This document shows positions 50,132-58,504 of a DNA stretch of 64,000 bases, piece after piece. Positions within the stretch are counted from its first letter, which is position 1. Each line of letters opens with the position of its first letter. The stretch lies in NCBI GenBank assembly GCA_015056545.1, contig SVGE01000004.1, positions 100,721 through 164,720 on the forward strand, in the 5' to 3' direction. The translations under genes were made by a program, and so were the position numbers. The notes beneath the pieces were generated by a model. The model made no database searches and had not been told where the DNA came from. It saw nothing but the letters and a program-made list of their open reading frames with translations. This stretch comes from Clostridiales bacterium. GTDB taxonomy: Bacteria; Bacillota; Clostridia; TANB77; SIG350.

Positions 50132-50848
50132 CTATTGTTTTTCTATACATTCTAACATTTCATTAAAATCTTTAAACTGGTACTTAGATAATCTATTTAT
50201 CTCCTCTCTATCTTTATCTGCTGATTTATCATAAATTGCAACCACTTCAATATTTGCATTAATAGCAGCTTCTACACCAACAAGTGAATCTTCTACAACT
50301 AAACACTCTTCTCTCTTCATTTTTAAATCTTCTAAAATTCTCAAATGCACTTCTGGGTTTGGTTTCATATTCTTAACAGTATCTTGTGTATGAATTATAT
50401 CAAACATTTCTTCTATATTAGCTTTTTTAATAATATTCTTGTTATATTTTTTATATTGCTCCATTGCATGTTCTCTTCCTGTTGTTGCAATAGCTAGTTT
50501 AAAACCTTTTTCTTTTAACTTATGTAACACTTTTTCCGCATTAGGTTTATAATCTATCACATTTTTTAAATATTCATCAGATATTTCATATCTCATTTGC
50601 ATAATTTCTTCTTTTGAATAGCTTGAATTATATTTTTCTTTTAAATAATTACAATATTCTAAATACATATTACAGCTATTACTTAATCTTTTTAATTCAT
50701 TATCTCTTTGTATCAAAATTTCATTTTCATTAATATCTTGATTACAAATTTTTTTAATTAACTCTTTATCTACTTTATTCCATATTTCCATTGAATCTAT
50801 CAATGTACCATCCATATCAAAAATTATTAATTTTTTGTTTTTAAACAT
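50132..50848 (-). CDS. HAD-superfamily hydrolase (beta-phosphoglucomutase-like)
   Basis: This 238-residue protein has motif I IIFDMDGTLIDSM (about residues 9-21), a helical cap, motif II KLAIATTGREH, and motif III/IV with NPEVHLRILEDLKMKREECLVVEDSLVGVEAAINANIEVVAIYD. The DxDGTLxDS motif and a helical cap after motif I place it in subfamily IA, which includes phosphoglycolate phosphatase and beta-phosphoglucomutase. The true substrate is unknown. AAAGGAGATAATT precedes the ATG. Confidence 0.9.
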   Translation of the reverse strand: MFKNKKLIIFDMDGTLIDSMEIWNKVDKELIKKICNQDINENEILIQRDNELKRLSNSCNMYLEYCNYLKEKYNSSYSKEEIMQMRYEISDEYLKNVIDYKPNAEKVLHKLKEKGFKLAIATTGREHAMEQYKKYNKNIIKKANIEEMFDIIHTQDTVKNMKPNPEVHLRILEDLKMKREECLVVEDSLVGVEAAINANIEVVAIYDKSADKDREEINRLSKYQFKDFNEMLECIEKQ

Positions 50849-50966
50849 AATTATCTCCTTTTTATAAAATAAAAATTCTAAATATATTTTATCATATATC
50901 TAGAATTTTTGTATACTTATTTACATATTAATTTTTTATGTATAGTATCAATAGTCTTTATACCTA

Positions 50967-52805
50967 CTATACCTTCTTAACACTTAACATTCTAAGTGAA
51001 TTTATTATTGCAATTATTGATACACCAACATCTGCAAAAACTGCTTCCCACATTGTAGCGCTTCCTATAACACTTAAAATTAGAACTAATATTTTTACCC
51101 CTATTGCAAACACTATGTTTTGTCTAACAATTCTCATATTCTTTTTTGCTAACTTTATAGCTTTTACTATTTTTAATAGTTCATCTGTCATAATAACTAT
51201 ATCTGATGCCTCTATTGCAGCATCTGCACCTAAACCACCCATAGCAATACCTAAATCTGCTAATGCAAGTACTGGTGCATCATTTAAGCCATCTCCACAA
51301 AAAACTACTTTACCTTTTTCAGTCTTTTCTTTTAATAATTCTTCAACTTTTTCAACTTTATCTGCTGGTAATAATTCTGTATATACTCTATCTAATTTTA
51401 GTTTTTTAGCAACATCTTCACCAACATTTTTTCTATCACCAGTAAGCATAATAATTTGTTTTACATTGTTTTTCCTTAACTCTTTTATTGCTATTTCGGA
51501 ATCGTCTTTTATTTTATCTGATATTAAAATATATCCTGCAAACTTCTTATCTATTGACATATATACTACTGTTCCAACTTCTTCACATTTGATATATTCA
51601 ATATTATTTTGTATCATTAATTTTTCATTACCTATTAATATGTTTTTCCCTTCAATATTAACAGATAAGCCTAAGCCAGATAATTCCTCAGCACCTTCTA
51701 TAATTTCTTCATCTATTTCTTTTCCATAATATTTTTTAATTGAATCAGCAATAGGATGATTAGAATAATGTTCAGCATGTGCAGCTATTTTAATAAATTC
51801 ATTTTCATTAATTTCTGTATGTATTTTTTGAACTTCAAAAACACCTTCTGTTAATGTTCCTGTTTTATCTAAAACAACGATTTCTGTATTTGCTAAAGCT
51901 TCTAAATAGTTACTGCCTTTTATTAATATACCTAATTTAGCAGCTCCACCTATACCTCCAAAAAAGCTTAAAGGTACAGATATTACTAATGCACAAGGAC
52001 ATGATACAACTAAAAAAGATAATGCTCTATATATCCAATCTGAAAAAGTTTCCTCTGTTAATATTGGTGGAATTATTGCTAATATTACTGCTATCATTAC
52101 TACTATTGGTGTATAATATTTAGCAAATTTACTAATAAAATTTTCAGATTTAGATTTTCTACTACTAGCATTTTCAACTAAATCTAATATTTTACTAACA
52201 GTAGAATCTATATATTGTTTTGTAACTTGTATTTTTAACAACCCATTTAGATTAATACAACCACTTAATATTTCATTGCCTATATTAGCTTTTCTAGGTA
52301 CAGATTCACCTGTTAGAGCAATAGTATCAAGCATTGAATCTCCCTCTATAACTATACCATCAAGTGCTACTTTTTCTCCTGGTTTTACAACTATTATTTC
52401 TCCTATTTTAACTTCTTCTGGATTAACTTTTTCTTCATTATCTTCTCTTATTACATTTGCAAAATCTGGTTTAATCTCCATCAAACTAGCTATTGATTTA
52501 CGGGATTTATTTACTGCATAATTTTGAAATACTTCCCCTATTTGATAAAATACCATTACCATAGTTGCTTCTGGAAATTCACCAATTACAAAAGCCCCTA
52601 TTGTTGCAACTGTCATAAGAAAATTTTCATCAAATACTTTTCCTCTAAAAATATTTCTTGTTGCTTTTCGTATAATCTCATATCCAACAATTATATAACT
52701 TAAAGCAAATATACAATTATTAATTAATTCATTAGGAAAAGGAATAATTATTGCAATAACAAATAATATTATTGATAAAACTATTTTAATTACCTTATTT
52801 TTCAT
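50967..52805 (-). CDS. cadA: P1B-type metal-transporting ATPase (Zn/Cd/Co)
   Basis: This 612-residue pump has actuator domain TGES (ALTGESVPR), membrane motif SCPCALVIS (metal-binding CPC, about residue 265), phosphorylation site DKTGTLTEG, the HP motif AHAEHYSNHPIADS, and hinge GDGLNDAPVLALADLGIAMG. The last TM ends with AFADVGVSIIAIINSLR, carrying the D-x-G-x-x of the Zn/Cd/Pb group. It lacks an N-terminal metal-binding domain, which is encoded separately just upstream. It is last in an operon with the HMA gene and the ArsR-type regulator. Confidence 0.94.
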   Translation of the reverse strand: MKNKVIKIVLSIILFVIAIIIPFPNELINNCIFALSYIIVGYEIIRKATRNIFRGKVFDENFLMTVATIGAFVIGEFPEATMVMVFYQIGEVFQNYAVNKSRKSIASLMEIKPDFANVIREDNEEKVNPEEVKIGEIIVVKPGEKVALDGIVIEGDSMLDTIALTGESVPRKANIGNEILSGCINLNGLLKIQVTKQYIDSTVSKILDLVENASSRKSKSENFISKFAKYYTPIVVMIAVILAIIPPILTEETFSDWIYRALSFLVVSCPCALVISVPLSFFGGIGGAAKLGILIKGSNYLEALANTEIVVLDKTGTLTEGVFEVQKIHTEINENEFIKIAAHAEHYSNHPIADSIKKYYGKEIDEEIIEGAEELSGLGLSVNIEGKNILIGNEKLMIQNNIEYIKCEEVGTVVYMSIDKKFAGYILISDKIKDDSEIAIKELRKNNVKQIIMLTGDRKNVGEDVAKKLKLDRVYTELLPADKVEKVEELLKEKTEKGKVVFCGDGLNDAPVLALADLGIAMGGLGADAAIEASDIVIMTDELLKIVKAIKLAKKNMRIVRQNIVFAIGVKILVLILSVIGSATMWEAVFADVGVSIIAIINSLRMLSVKKV

Positions 52806-52813
52806 ACTGCCTC

Positions 52814-53035
52814 CTAAATTTCTTCAATAGTTACATCTGGATTTTCTTTTTTTATAACTTTTTTCATTGTATTTATTACTTCATCTTTATTTTCTTCATT
52901 ACATTCAATAATTAACTTCTCTGTAAAAAAGTTAATAACTGCATTTTGAATTCCTTTAACTTGTTTAATTTCATTTTCTAATTGCATAGCACAATTAGCG
53001 CAATCTAAACCTTTTATTATATATGTATATTTCAT
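52814..53035 (-). CDS. Stand-alone heavy-metal-associated (HMA) domain protein
   Basis: This 73-residue protein is a single ferredoxin-like HMA domain with the metal-binding GLDCANCAMQLENEI (GxxCxxC) and the usual beta-alpha-beta-beta-alpha-beta order (VINFFTEKLIIECNEENKDEVINTM). In most CadA/ZntA pumps this domain is fused to the N-terminus; here it is a separate gene 8 bases before the ATPase. It may act as a metallochaperone for the pump. GGGGGAGATATT precedes the ATG. Confidence 0.94.
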   Translation of the reverse strand: MKYTYIIKGLDCANCAMQLENEIKQVKGIQNAVINFFTEKLIIECNEENKDEVINTMKKVIKKENPDVTIEEI

Positions 53036-53047
53036 AATATCTCCCCC

Positions 53048-53410
53048 TTATCTTTTATGCTCTATATGTTCTATTCCAACTTCAAAAACTTCTTTTACAT
53101 GGTCATCATCTAACATATAGAAAACTTCTTTACCAACTTTTTTACATTTAACTATTCCGCTTCTTCTAAGCGTACCTAATTGATGTGATATTGATGATTT
53201 ACTCATATTAAGTACATTAGCTATATCGCAAACACACATTTCATTTTTATCTAAAGCATATAATATTTTTACTCTTGTTGTATCTCCTAATATTTTGAAA
53301 AATTCAGCTAATTTATATAGTAAATCTTCATCACCCATTTGCGCAATTGTTTGCTCAACAATCTCTTTATGTATTATATTACAGTCACATGCAAATTCAT
53401 TTCTTGCCAT
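53048..53410 (-). CDS. cadC: ArsR/SmtB-family metal-sensing repressor (CadC-like)
   Basis: A protein of about 120 residues. The N-terminal FACDCNIIHKEI provides two cysteines (C-x-C) and MCVCDIANVLNMSKSSISHQL contains the alpha-3 CVC metal motif followed by the recognition helix; KKVGKEVFYMLDDDHVKEVFEVGIEHIEHK is the wing and C-terminal helix, with possible alpha-5 histidine ligands. In CadC-like proteins metal binding to the cysteines releases DNA. The ATG at 53410 follows AAGGGAGTG. It heads the operon and has operators in its promoter. Confidence 0.92.
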   Translation of the reverse strand: MARNEFACDCNIIHKEIVEQTIAQMGDEDLLYKLAEFFKILGDTTRVKILYALDKNEMCVCDIANVLNMSKSSISHQLGTLRRSGIVKCKKVGKEVFYMLDDDHVKEVFEVGIEHIEHKR

Positions 53411-53445
53411 ATTGTTCACTCCCTTATATTTTATTCTAGTAATAG

Positions 53446-53501
53446 TTGAATATTTGCTCAATTGTAATTATATTATAGTTGAATACTTATTCAATTGTCA
53501 A
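53446..53501 (-). promoter_or_regulatory. Cad operon promoter and two operators
   Basis: Minus strand TTGACA (53496-53501), 18 bases, TATAAT (53472-53477). The perfect inverted repeat TTGAATACTTATTCAA (53479-53494) lies between -35 and -10; a partial copy TTGAATATTTGCTCAA (53446-53461) lies downstream. Both fit ArsR/CadC 7-2-7 type sites. Confidence 0.8.
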
Positions 53502-53678
53502 TAGTTATTTAATTTTTTGTATAAAAAAAACTGTGAAACATTTTATTACTTTTATAGTAATTTTAAATCAGTAACTTTCATTATTATTTTACAATCAACC
53601 TTATTATTTGTTAATATGACATCTTGTTTTCTAATAACTTCTCAACTCCTTTTTATTTAGTTTATCACTTTTGAAAAT

Positions 53679-53695
53679 TTGAACGATTTGTTCAA
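53679..53695. promoter_or_regulatory. Isolated inverted repeat TTGAAC-N5-GTTCAA
   Basis: A perfect 6-5-6 palindrome in the gap 53502-53763, which otherwise holds only AT-rich sequence. The spacing of five does not fit LexA boxes. No gene nearby has a matching promoter. Confidence 0.35.
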
Positions 53696-53763
53696 GAAAA
53701 AATTGATTATATTTGACTAGTATATTTATATCACACTTTCCATTATTTGTAAATACGCATGAT

Positions 53764-53805
53764 AAAAAAACTGCTAACAGAATAATTTTTATTAACAGTT
53801 TTTTT
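53764..53805 (-). terminator. Terminator of the flavoprotein gene
   Basis: In the minus direction AAAAAAACTGTTAA pairs with TTAGCAGTTTTTTT. Confidence 0.85.
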
Positions 53806-53810
53806 ATGTT

Positions 53811-54353
53811 TTATTTAATTAACTTTAATGTATTTTGTTTTATTACATCTTTTTTGTCTTCAAAATTTTTTCTCGTTATTCCTATATATTCTACAACTTC
53901 TGTATGTAAAAATTTAGCCAATATACTCATAGAGTTTAGAGTTTGCTCTGTTCCATCTCCACTTCCACCTGCACATGCTAAACATAACATTTTCTTATTT
54001 GCTAATTTTGAATCTTCATTAAATGATTGACATCTTTTTAATCTATCGAAAAATGTTTTAGCAACTTCACTCATTTCATAAAAATATACAGGACTAACTA
54101 TTATATAAGCATCATATTCTTGTATCTTTTCTTGAAGTGAATTAAAATCATCGTCCATTTTACATCTATGCTCATTTAAACATATTCCCCAACCTCTATG
54201 GCCACATGCTTCACATCTTTTTAAATTACAATTGTTTAAACATATCCATTCAGTTTCAATACTCTCTTGTTTTAATGTTTCTAGACATACATTTACACAA
54301 GAATTTGTCAATCCTATTTCATTTGGACTTGCACTTATTATTACAACTTTCAT
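53811..54353 (-). CDS. NADPH-dependent FMN reductase/iron-sulfur flavoprotein-like
   Basis: This 180-residue flavodoxin-fold protein has the FMN phosphate loop IISASPNEIGLTN at residues 5-17, YIIVSPVYFYEMSEVAKTFFDRL (about 85-107) and CLACAGGSGDGTEQTL. A cysteine-rich stretch CNLKRCEACGHRGWGICLNEHRC (about 43-65) could bind a 4Fe-4S cluster as in iron-sulfur flavoproteins; Isf uses a compact C-x2-C-x2-C-x4-7-C motif, which is looser here. A redox role is likely, partner unknown. Confidence 0.88.
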   Translation of the reverse strand: MKVVIISASPNEIGLTNSCVNVCLETLKQESIETEWICLNNCNLKRCEACGHRGWGICLNEHRCKMDDDFNSLQEKIQEYDAYIIVSPVYFYEMSEVAKTFFDRLKRCQSFNEDSKLANKKMLCLACAGGSGDGTEQTLNSMSILAKFLHTEVVEYIGITRKNFEDKKDVIKQNTLKLIK

Positions 54354-54372
54354 ATTTCTTCTCCTTTTTAAT

Positions 54373-55344
54373 CTATATCTCTATATCTTCATCATCTAAA
54401 TTATCGTTATTTTTTTCAATAATCTTATATCGTTGTATTTCTATAAAAATATTATCTACTTCTATTTTATCTGATTGTTTTTGTTTATCACTCAACTCTT
54501 GATATGGTGTACTTATTGCATTTTCCCATAGATCAACTTTATCTGCAGGTATTATATATTTTCCTTCACTTCTCTTACACACACTTAACATATATTTATA
54601 CCATTTATTCATTCTTGTATATTCAACCTTTGCAAGAATTCTTAAAAAATCTTCATCTGGAATTTCTAAATTGTCTAACATATTATTATCTTGCATAATA
54701 TAAAATGTTTCTAAAACCTTTTCTCTTAATTCTTTTTTATCTATTTCTCCAATATTTTCAAAATCTAATTTATTATATCTTTCTATATCAGCTATATCTA
54801 TCTCAGATATTTCAATGCTTCCATCTTGTCTTTTATTACCTTGCCAATGTATTCTTGACTGATATTCACTCCATTTTTTATGCTCATAAGCTGCTAACTC
54901 ATTTATAATTTTTTCTTTCTTTTCATTAATATTATTTTTTCTATCAATACATTGTTGTGTTATTTTATTTTCTATTATCTCATATTGACTTTCAAAAGAA
55001 TTCACATTAATAGCTTCTCTCTTTTTTACTATTTCTACAACATTTATCTTTTCTGGTAATACTGTATCTTTTGTAAAAAAATCTCCTACAGAGTCTATTC
55101 TTTTTTCATATTGCATGTCATTTAACTCAAATGATAAAATAGCCAATTCATCAAAAGGTTCATCTTTATACAACCTTTCTTTCCAAGCATTAACAGCTCT
55201 TATATCAGTAAAGAAACACAATAATTTTTCATGTTCATTTACTGAATTACTTTTACGACCTATTCTTGGTTTTAGTCCATTTTTTAATATACCAGGCAAA
55301 TTATCTTTTTTAGTTATATGATATCCTTTTTCATATTTTTCCAT
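54373..55344 (-). CDS. Possible ART-fold N-terminal and RyR-like C-terminal protein
   Basis: This 323-residue protein has an N-terminal part, YEKGYHITKKDNLPGILKNGLKPRIGR, that resembles the opening of ADP-ribosyltransferase-like folds (a His strand, then a helix ending in GL.P). It is followed by HEKLLCFFTDIRAVNAW and FDELAILSFEL. From about residue 145 AYEHKKWSEYQSRIHWQGNKRQDGSIEI is a short RyR-like segment (H..W...). I cannot verify either domain. No signal peptide. It lies 19 bases before the flavoprotein gene. Confidence 0.55.
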   Translation of the reverse strand: MEKYEKGYHITKKDNLPGILKNGLKPRIGRKSNSVNEHEKLLCFFTDIRAVNAWKERLYKDEPFDELAILSFELNDMQYEKRIDSVGDFFTKDTVLPEKINVVEIVKKREAINVNSFESQYEIIENKITQQCIDRKNNINEKKEKIINELAAYEHKKWSEYQSRIHWQGNKRQDGSIEISEIDIADIERYNKLDFENIGEIDKKELREKVLETFYIMQDNNMLDNLEIPDEDFLRILAKVEYTRMNKWYKYMLSVCKRSEGKYIIPADKVDLWENAISTPYQELSDKQKQSDKIEVDNIFIEIQRYKIIEKNNDNLDDEDIEI

Positions 55345-55481
55345 TTTTTCTCTCTTCTTTCTATCTCTTTACTTCATTATTATACTATCATAAAACAATA
55401 AAATTATCAATTTAATTTAAACATTATAGTTTTTATTCCTAAATTTGAATACTAATATATATTTTGTTAAAAATATATATT

Positions 55482-56435
55482 ATGAATAAACTATTTTTAA
55501 TGAGAAATCCTGATTTATTTCAAGGAGAAAAATATTTAAATAAAACCAAAAAATATTTTGAAGGCTGGTATTTTAAGAATACTACTAAAAATAATGGAAT
55601 TTCATTTATTCCAGGAATAAATATAGATGGTAATAATAAAAAAGCTTTTATACAAGTAATTACAAATGACTCCTCTTACTTTGTGGATTATGGTATTAGT
55701 GATTTTGAATTTAGCTACTCTCCTTTTTATATTAAAATTGGAAATAATATTTTTTCAAAAGCAGGTATTGATATAGATATTAAAGATGAAAAACAAAATC
55801 TTAATATTTATGGACAAATTAAATATTCAAATAATAAAAATATACAAACTAATTTATTTAATCCTAATATTATGGGACCTTTTTCATATATTCCATTTAT
55901 GGAATGTAATCATGCTATACTAGCTATGAAAACCACAGCTTATGGAAATATAGATATAAATAATAAAAAGATAATGTTTGAGAATGGTATTGGATATATA
56001 GAAAAAGACTGGGGCTGTTCTTTTCCTAGCTCATATGTTTGGTGTCAAGCTAACTACTTTAAAAATCCAAATACTAGTTTTATGCTTTCAATAGCAGATA
56101 TTCCTTTTAAACTATTTAATTTTACAGGTGTTATTTGTGTTCTTATTGTAGATGATGTTGAATATAAATTTACAACATATAATAGATGTAAAATAGTAGA
56201 ATATGATATAATCGACAACTTTTTAAATATAACTTTGAAAAAAGGAAATTATTGTATTAATATTTATTCAACATATAATCCTGGACATAAATTATCTGCA
56301 CCAATCAAGGGAAAAATGTCAAAAGATATCTTTGAAAGTATTTCTTCTTCAATAACTATAACATTAAAGAAAAATGGTAAAATTATTTTTTCAGATACAA
56401 GCAGTAATTGTGGTTTAGAAATTGTTCAAAATTAA
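55482..56435 (+). CDS. Tocopherol cyclase-like protein
   Basis: A protein of about 317 residues. Family-like motifs are KKYFEGWYFKN near the N-terminus, and GIGYIEKDWGCSFPSSYVWCQANYF around residues 165-185 (pattern GY.EKDWG..FP..w.W.Q.N.F) of the tocopherol cyclase-like beta-barrel superfamily. Bacterial members are of unknown function and are not linked to tocopherol. The start is uncertain: ATG 55482 has no clear ribosome site, and a TTG at 55464 or ATG at 55500 are alternatives. Divergent from the gene at 54373-55344. Confidence 0.82.
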   Translation: MNKLFLMRNPDLFQGEKYLNKTKKYFEGWYFKNTTKNNGISFIPGINIDGNNKKAFIQVITNDSSYFVDYGISDFEFSYSPFYIKIGNNIFSKAGIDIDIKDEKQNLNIYGQIKYSNNKNIQTNLFNPNIMGPFSYIPFMECNHAILAMKTTAYGNIDINNKKIMFENGIGYIEKDWGCSFPSSYVWCQANYFKNPNTSFMLSIADIPFKLFNFTGVICVLIVDDVEYKFTTYNRCKIVEYDIIDNFLNITLKKGNYCINIYSTYNPGHKLSAPIKGKMSKDIFESISSSITITLKKNGKIIFSDTSSNCGLEIVQN

Positions 56436-56448
56436 TATATATATAAAT

Positions 56449-56483
56449 AGTGGTAGAAAATTTATTATTTATTCTCTACCACT
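56449..56483 (+). terminator. Terminator after the tocopherol cyclase-like gene
   Basis: AGTGGTAGA and TCTACCACT are a 9-bp stem followed by GTTTTATT. Confidence 0.75.
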
Positions 56484-56505
56484 GTTTTATTCTTTTTTTG
56501 ATGTT

Positions 56506-56796
56506 CTAAACTACACAACACCTTATACTTCCGTCCTGCTTAATAGTATCTCCCTTTTCTATACTTACATATCCTCCGTTTCCCACATGTAATGTAACTA
56601 AATCTCCTTTTTTTAATCCTTTTAATAAACCAATATTATTGGTTATACAAGAATAAGGTTCATTTGTTTCATTGAAATGCAAAAATACTATATACTTTTC
56701 CTTTGCTATCTTTTTCCGATAAATAGATTTTATTGTAAGTACTTTTGAATCAAAAAGAATTAAAAATTTTCTTCCTCGAAAATATCTTCTTTTCAC
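56506..56796 (-). CDS. Hypothetical beta-rich protein (96 aa)
   Basis: A small basic protein with likely start GTG (56794-56796) six bases after AGGAGGAGTC; a TTG one codon upstream is the alternative. It reads as a series of short strands: KFLILFDSKVLTIKSIY, YIVFLHFNETNEPYSC, LVTLHVGNGGYVSIEKGD, with a C-terminal CCVV. This suggests a small beta barrel. No motif is known. It stands alone with its own spacing. Confidence 0.55.
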   Translation of the reverse strand: MKRRYFRGRKFLILFDSKVLTIKSIYRKKIAKEKYIVFLHFNETNEPYSCITNNIGLLKGLKKGDLVTLHVGNGGYVSIEKGDTIKQDGSIRCCVV

Positions 56797-56900
56797 CAAG
56801 ACTCCTCCTAATATTTATTTGATGCTAATTATTATATATTATAACATTATGTAAAGTCAATATTATCCTTATCATTATTTCCTTTTATTTACTAATTCAC

Positions 56901-57620
56901 TTATTCTTTTAAGCAAGCACTTATAAATCTTTCAAATAACTTATCTACATATTCTTCTTTAAGCATTAGTTCAGGATGCCATTTTATACCTACAACAAAT
57001 TTTTTATCTTTCAATTCAAAACTTTCAACTAAACCATCTTGTGAAAAAGATGAAATTTTAGCAAATGGTTCTACCGCTTCTTTAGGTGCTATCATAGAAT
57101 GAATACTATTTACTTCAATTACTTCTTCACCAATTAAATTGTATAACATAGTATCTTTCTGTATATTTACTTTATGTCTATAATTTATATCAAAAAAATC
57201 ATGACTTCTAGTTTCATCTAATATAACATCTGTTCCTAACGCTCGCAAAATATTATTAAACCCTGCACAAATTCCTATTAATGGCTTATTTAGCTTTAAT
57301 ACTTTCTTTGCTATTTCTACTTCATATTTTAAGCTATATAACCCCCCTTGTAGAATAAATCCATCACAAAGTTGAATTTGTGTATCTAAATCCTCTAACT
57401 CTTCATCAGTTAAAATATTCTTTTCTTGTATATTAGTATAATCACTTTCTACATCAGTAAAATCTAATATATCTTGTGTAGGTAGTAATTCTATCGCAAT
57501 ACCACCATTTTTTACTACTAAATATCTTATCTCATCATAACAAGTTATTTGATGCCATAAATATTCTTCATTATATGGTACTGCTTTTCCTATTATCCCT
57601 ATAATCGGTTTTTTAGACAT
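56901..57620 (-). CDS. Class I glutamine amidotransferase-like hydrolase (PuuD/peptidase C26 family)
   Basis: This 239-residue protein has a glutaminase-type triad: nucleophile Cys in LIGICAGFNN (about residue 115; usual GICRGxQ reads GICAGFN), and His-x-Glu in IKWHPELM (about 214). DGFILQGG matches the gamma-glutamyl-GABA hydrolase family. It overlaps the upstream radical SAM gene by 8 bases, so they are translationally coupled. A role in hydrolysing a gamma-glutamyl compound or intermediate made by the radical SAM enzyme is possible. Confidence 0.87.
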   Translation of the reverse strand: MSKKPIIGIIGKAVPYNEEYLWHQITCYDEIRYLVVKNGGIAIELLPTQDILDFTDVESDYTNIQEKNILTDEELEDLDTQIQLCDGFILQGGLYSLKYEVEIAKKVLKLNKPLIGICAGFNNILRALGTDVILDETRSHDFFDINYRHKVNIQKDTMLYNLIGEEVIEVNSIHSMIAPKEAVEPFAKISSFSQDGLVESFELKDKKFVVGIKWHPELMLKEEYVDKLFERFISACLKE

Positions 57621-58488
57621 AATTTTTCTCCTTCTTTATTTTTCTTTTACTCTCTAAATTCTTTAAGAATCCACACGTTTTGCAAAGCTTGCATGTTATT
57701 ACACTATTTTCAAAATTCTTTTTAATTAATTTTGTTTTATCTTTATTTAATATATCTTCCAATGTTTCTTCAAATATATTACCAAGTGATATATCCCCAT
57801 TATTATCTAAACAACATGGCACTACTGTTCCATCTACTAGTATTGCAATTTGTTCTTTTAATGCCAGGCATCTTCCTTTTTTTATTACTATATCTTTATT
57901 TATATCTGGCCATTCAAATTCAATATCTTGATTAATAAATACATTTTCTTTTATTTGATAAAATTCTTTTTCCATTAATTTTTCTTTTAAATTTTGGATA
58001 TTGTATTGTTTTTCAAAAGCTTTTATTATACTTGTGTTAATATCATTTTCTTTAATGTTTCTCATATTCCATAATCTATATGAAATTAATATGTTTTCAA
58101 GCTTATTTACACTTTCAAATATATCTTGCAAATATTTATTTTCTTCTATTTCATTTTGACTAATACTATGAATAGAAAAATTAATTTGTCTTACTGCTTT
58201 AGAATTTTGTATTACTTGAAGTTTTTCTTTAATTAATGTACCATTTGTTGTTATGTTTGCTTTTAAATCATACTTATCTAATATTTTTAGAATATTTTCT
58301 AAAGCATTATGTAATAATGGCTCTCCTTTTACATGTAAACATACTAACTTTGTATAATTGTGTATTTTTGAAATAATATCTTCAAATTCTTCTATAGACA
58401 TAAATTGCTTTTCCCTAATTGTTTCAGGACAAAACTTACAATTTAAATTACAAATATTAGTTATTTCAATATATACCTTTTTAAACAT
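57613..58488 (-). CDS. Radical SAM protein with SPASM-like C-terminus
   Basis: This 291-residue protein has the radical SAM cluster motif EITNICNLNCKFC (C-x3-C-x2-C at about residues 12-19) and the SAM-binding VCLHVKGEPLLHN (GEP) motif. LVDGTVVPCCLDNNGDISLGNIF and CKLCKTCGF form a SPASM-like auxiliary cluster domain. Such proteins modify peptides or carbohydrates. The partner GATase-like gene overlaps it. The substrate is unknown and no precursor peptide was seen next to it. Confidence 0.9.
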   Translation of the reverse strand: MFKKVYIEITNICNLNCKFCPETIREKQFMSIEEFEDIISKIHNYTKLVCLHVKGEPLLHNALENILKILDKYDLKANITTNGTLIKEKLQVIQNSKAVRQINFSIHSISQNEIEENKYLQDIFESVNKLENILISYRLWNMRNIKENDINTSIIKAFEKQYNIQNLKEKLMEKEFYQIKENVFINQDIEFEWPDINKDIVIKKGRCLALKEQIAILVDGTVVPCCLDNNGDISLGNIFEETLEDILNKDKTKLIKKNFENSVITCKLCKTCGFLKNLESKRKIKKEKNYV

Positions 58489-58504
58489 TTTTTCACCTTT
58501 TTAT

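Noticed and set aside
53679-53695. LexA box at the GAAC/GTTC palindrome
   Set aside because: The spacer is five bases rather than four and no damage-response gene adjoins it.
53502-53763. Possible 29-codon minus-strand frame after AAGGAG near 53640
   Set aside because: It would need an ATT start and has no similarity or conservation to support it.
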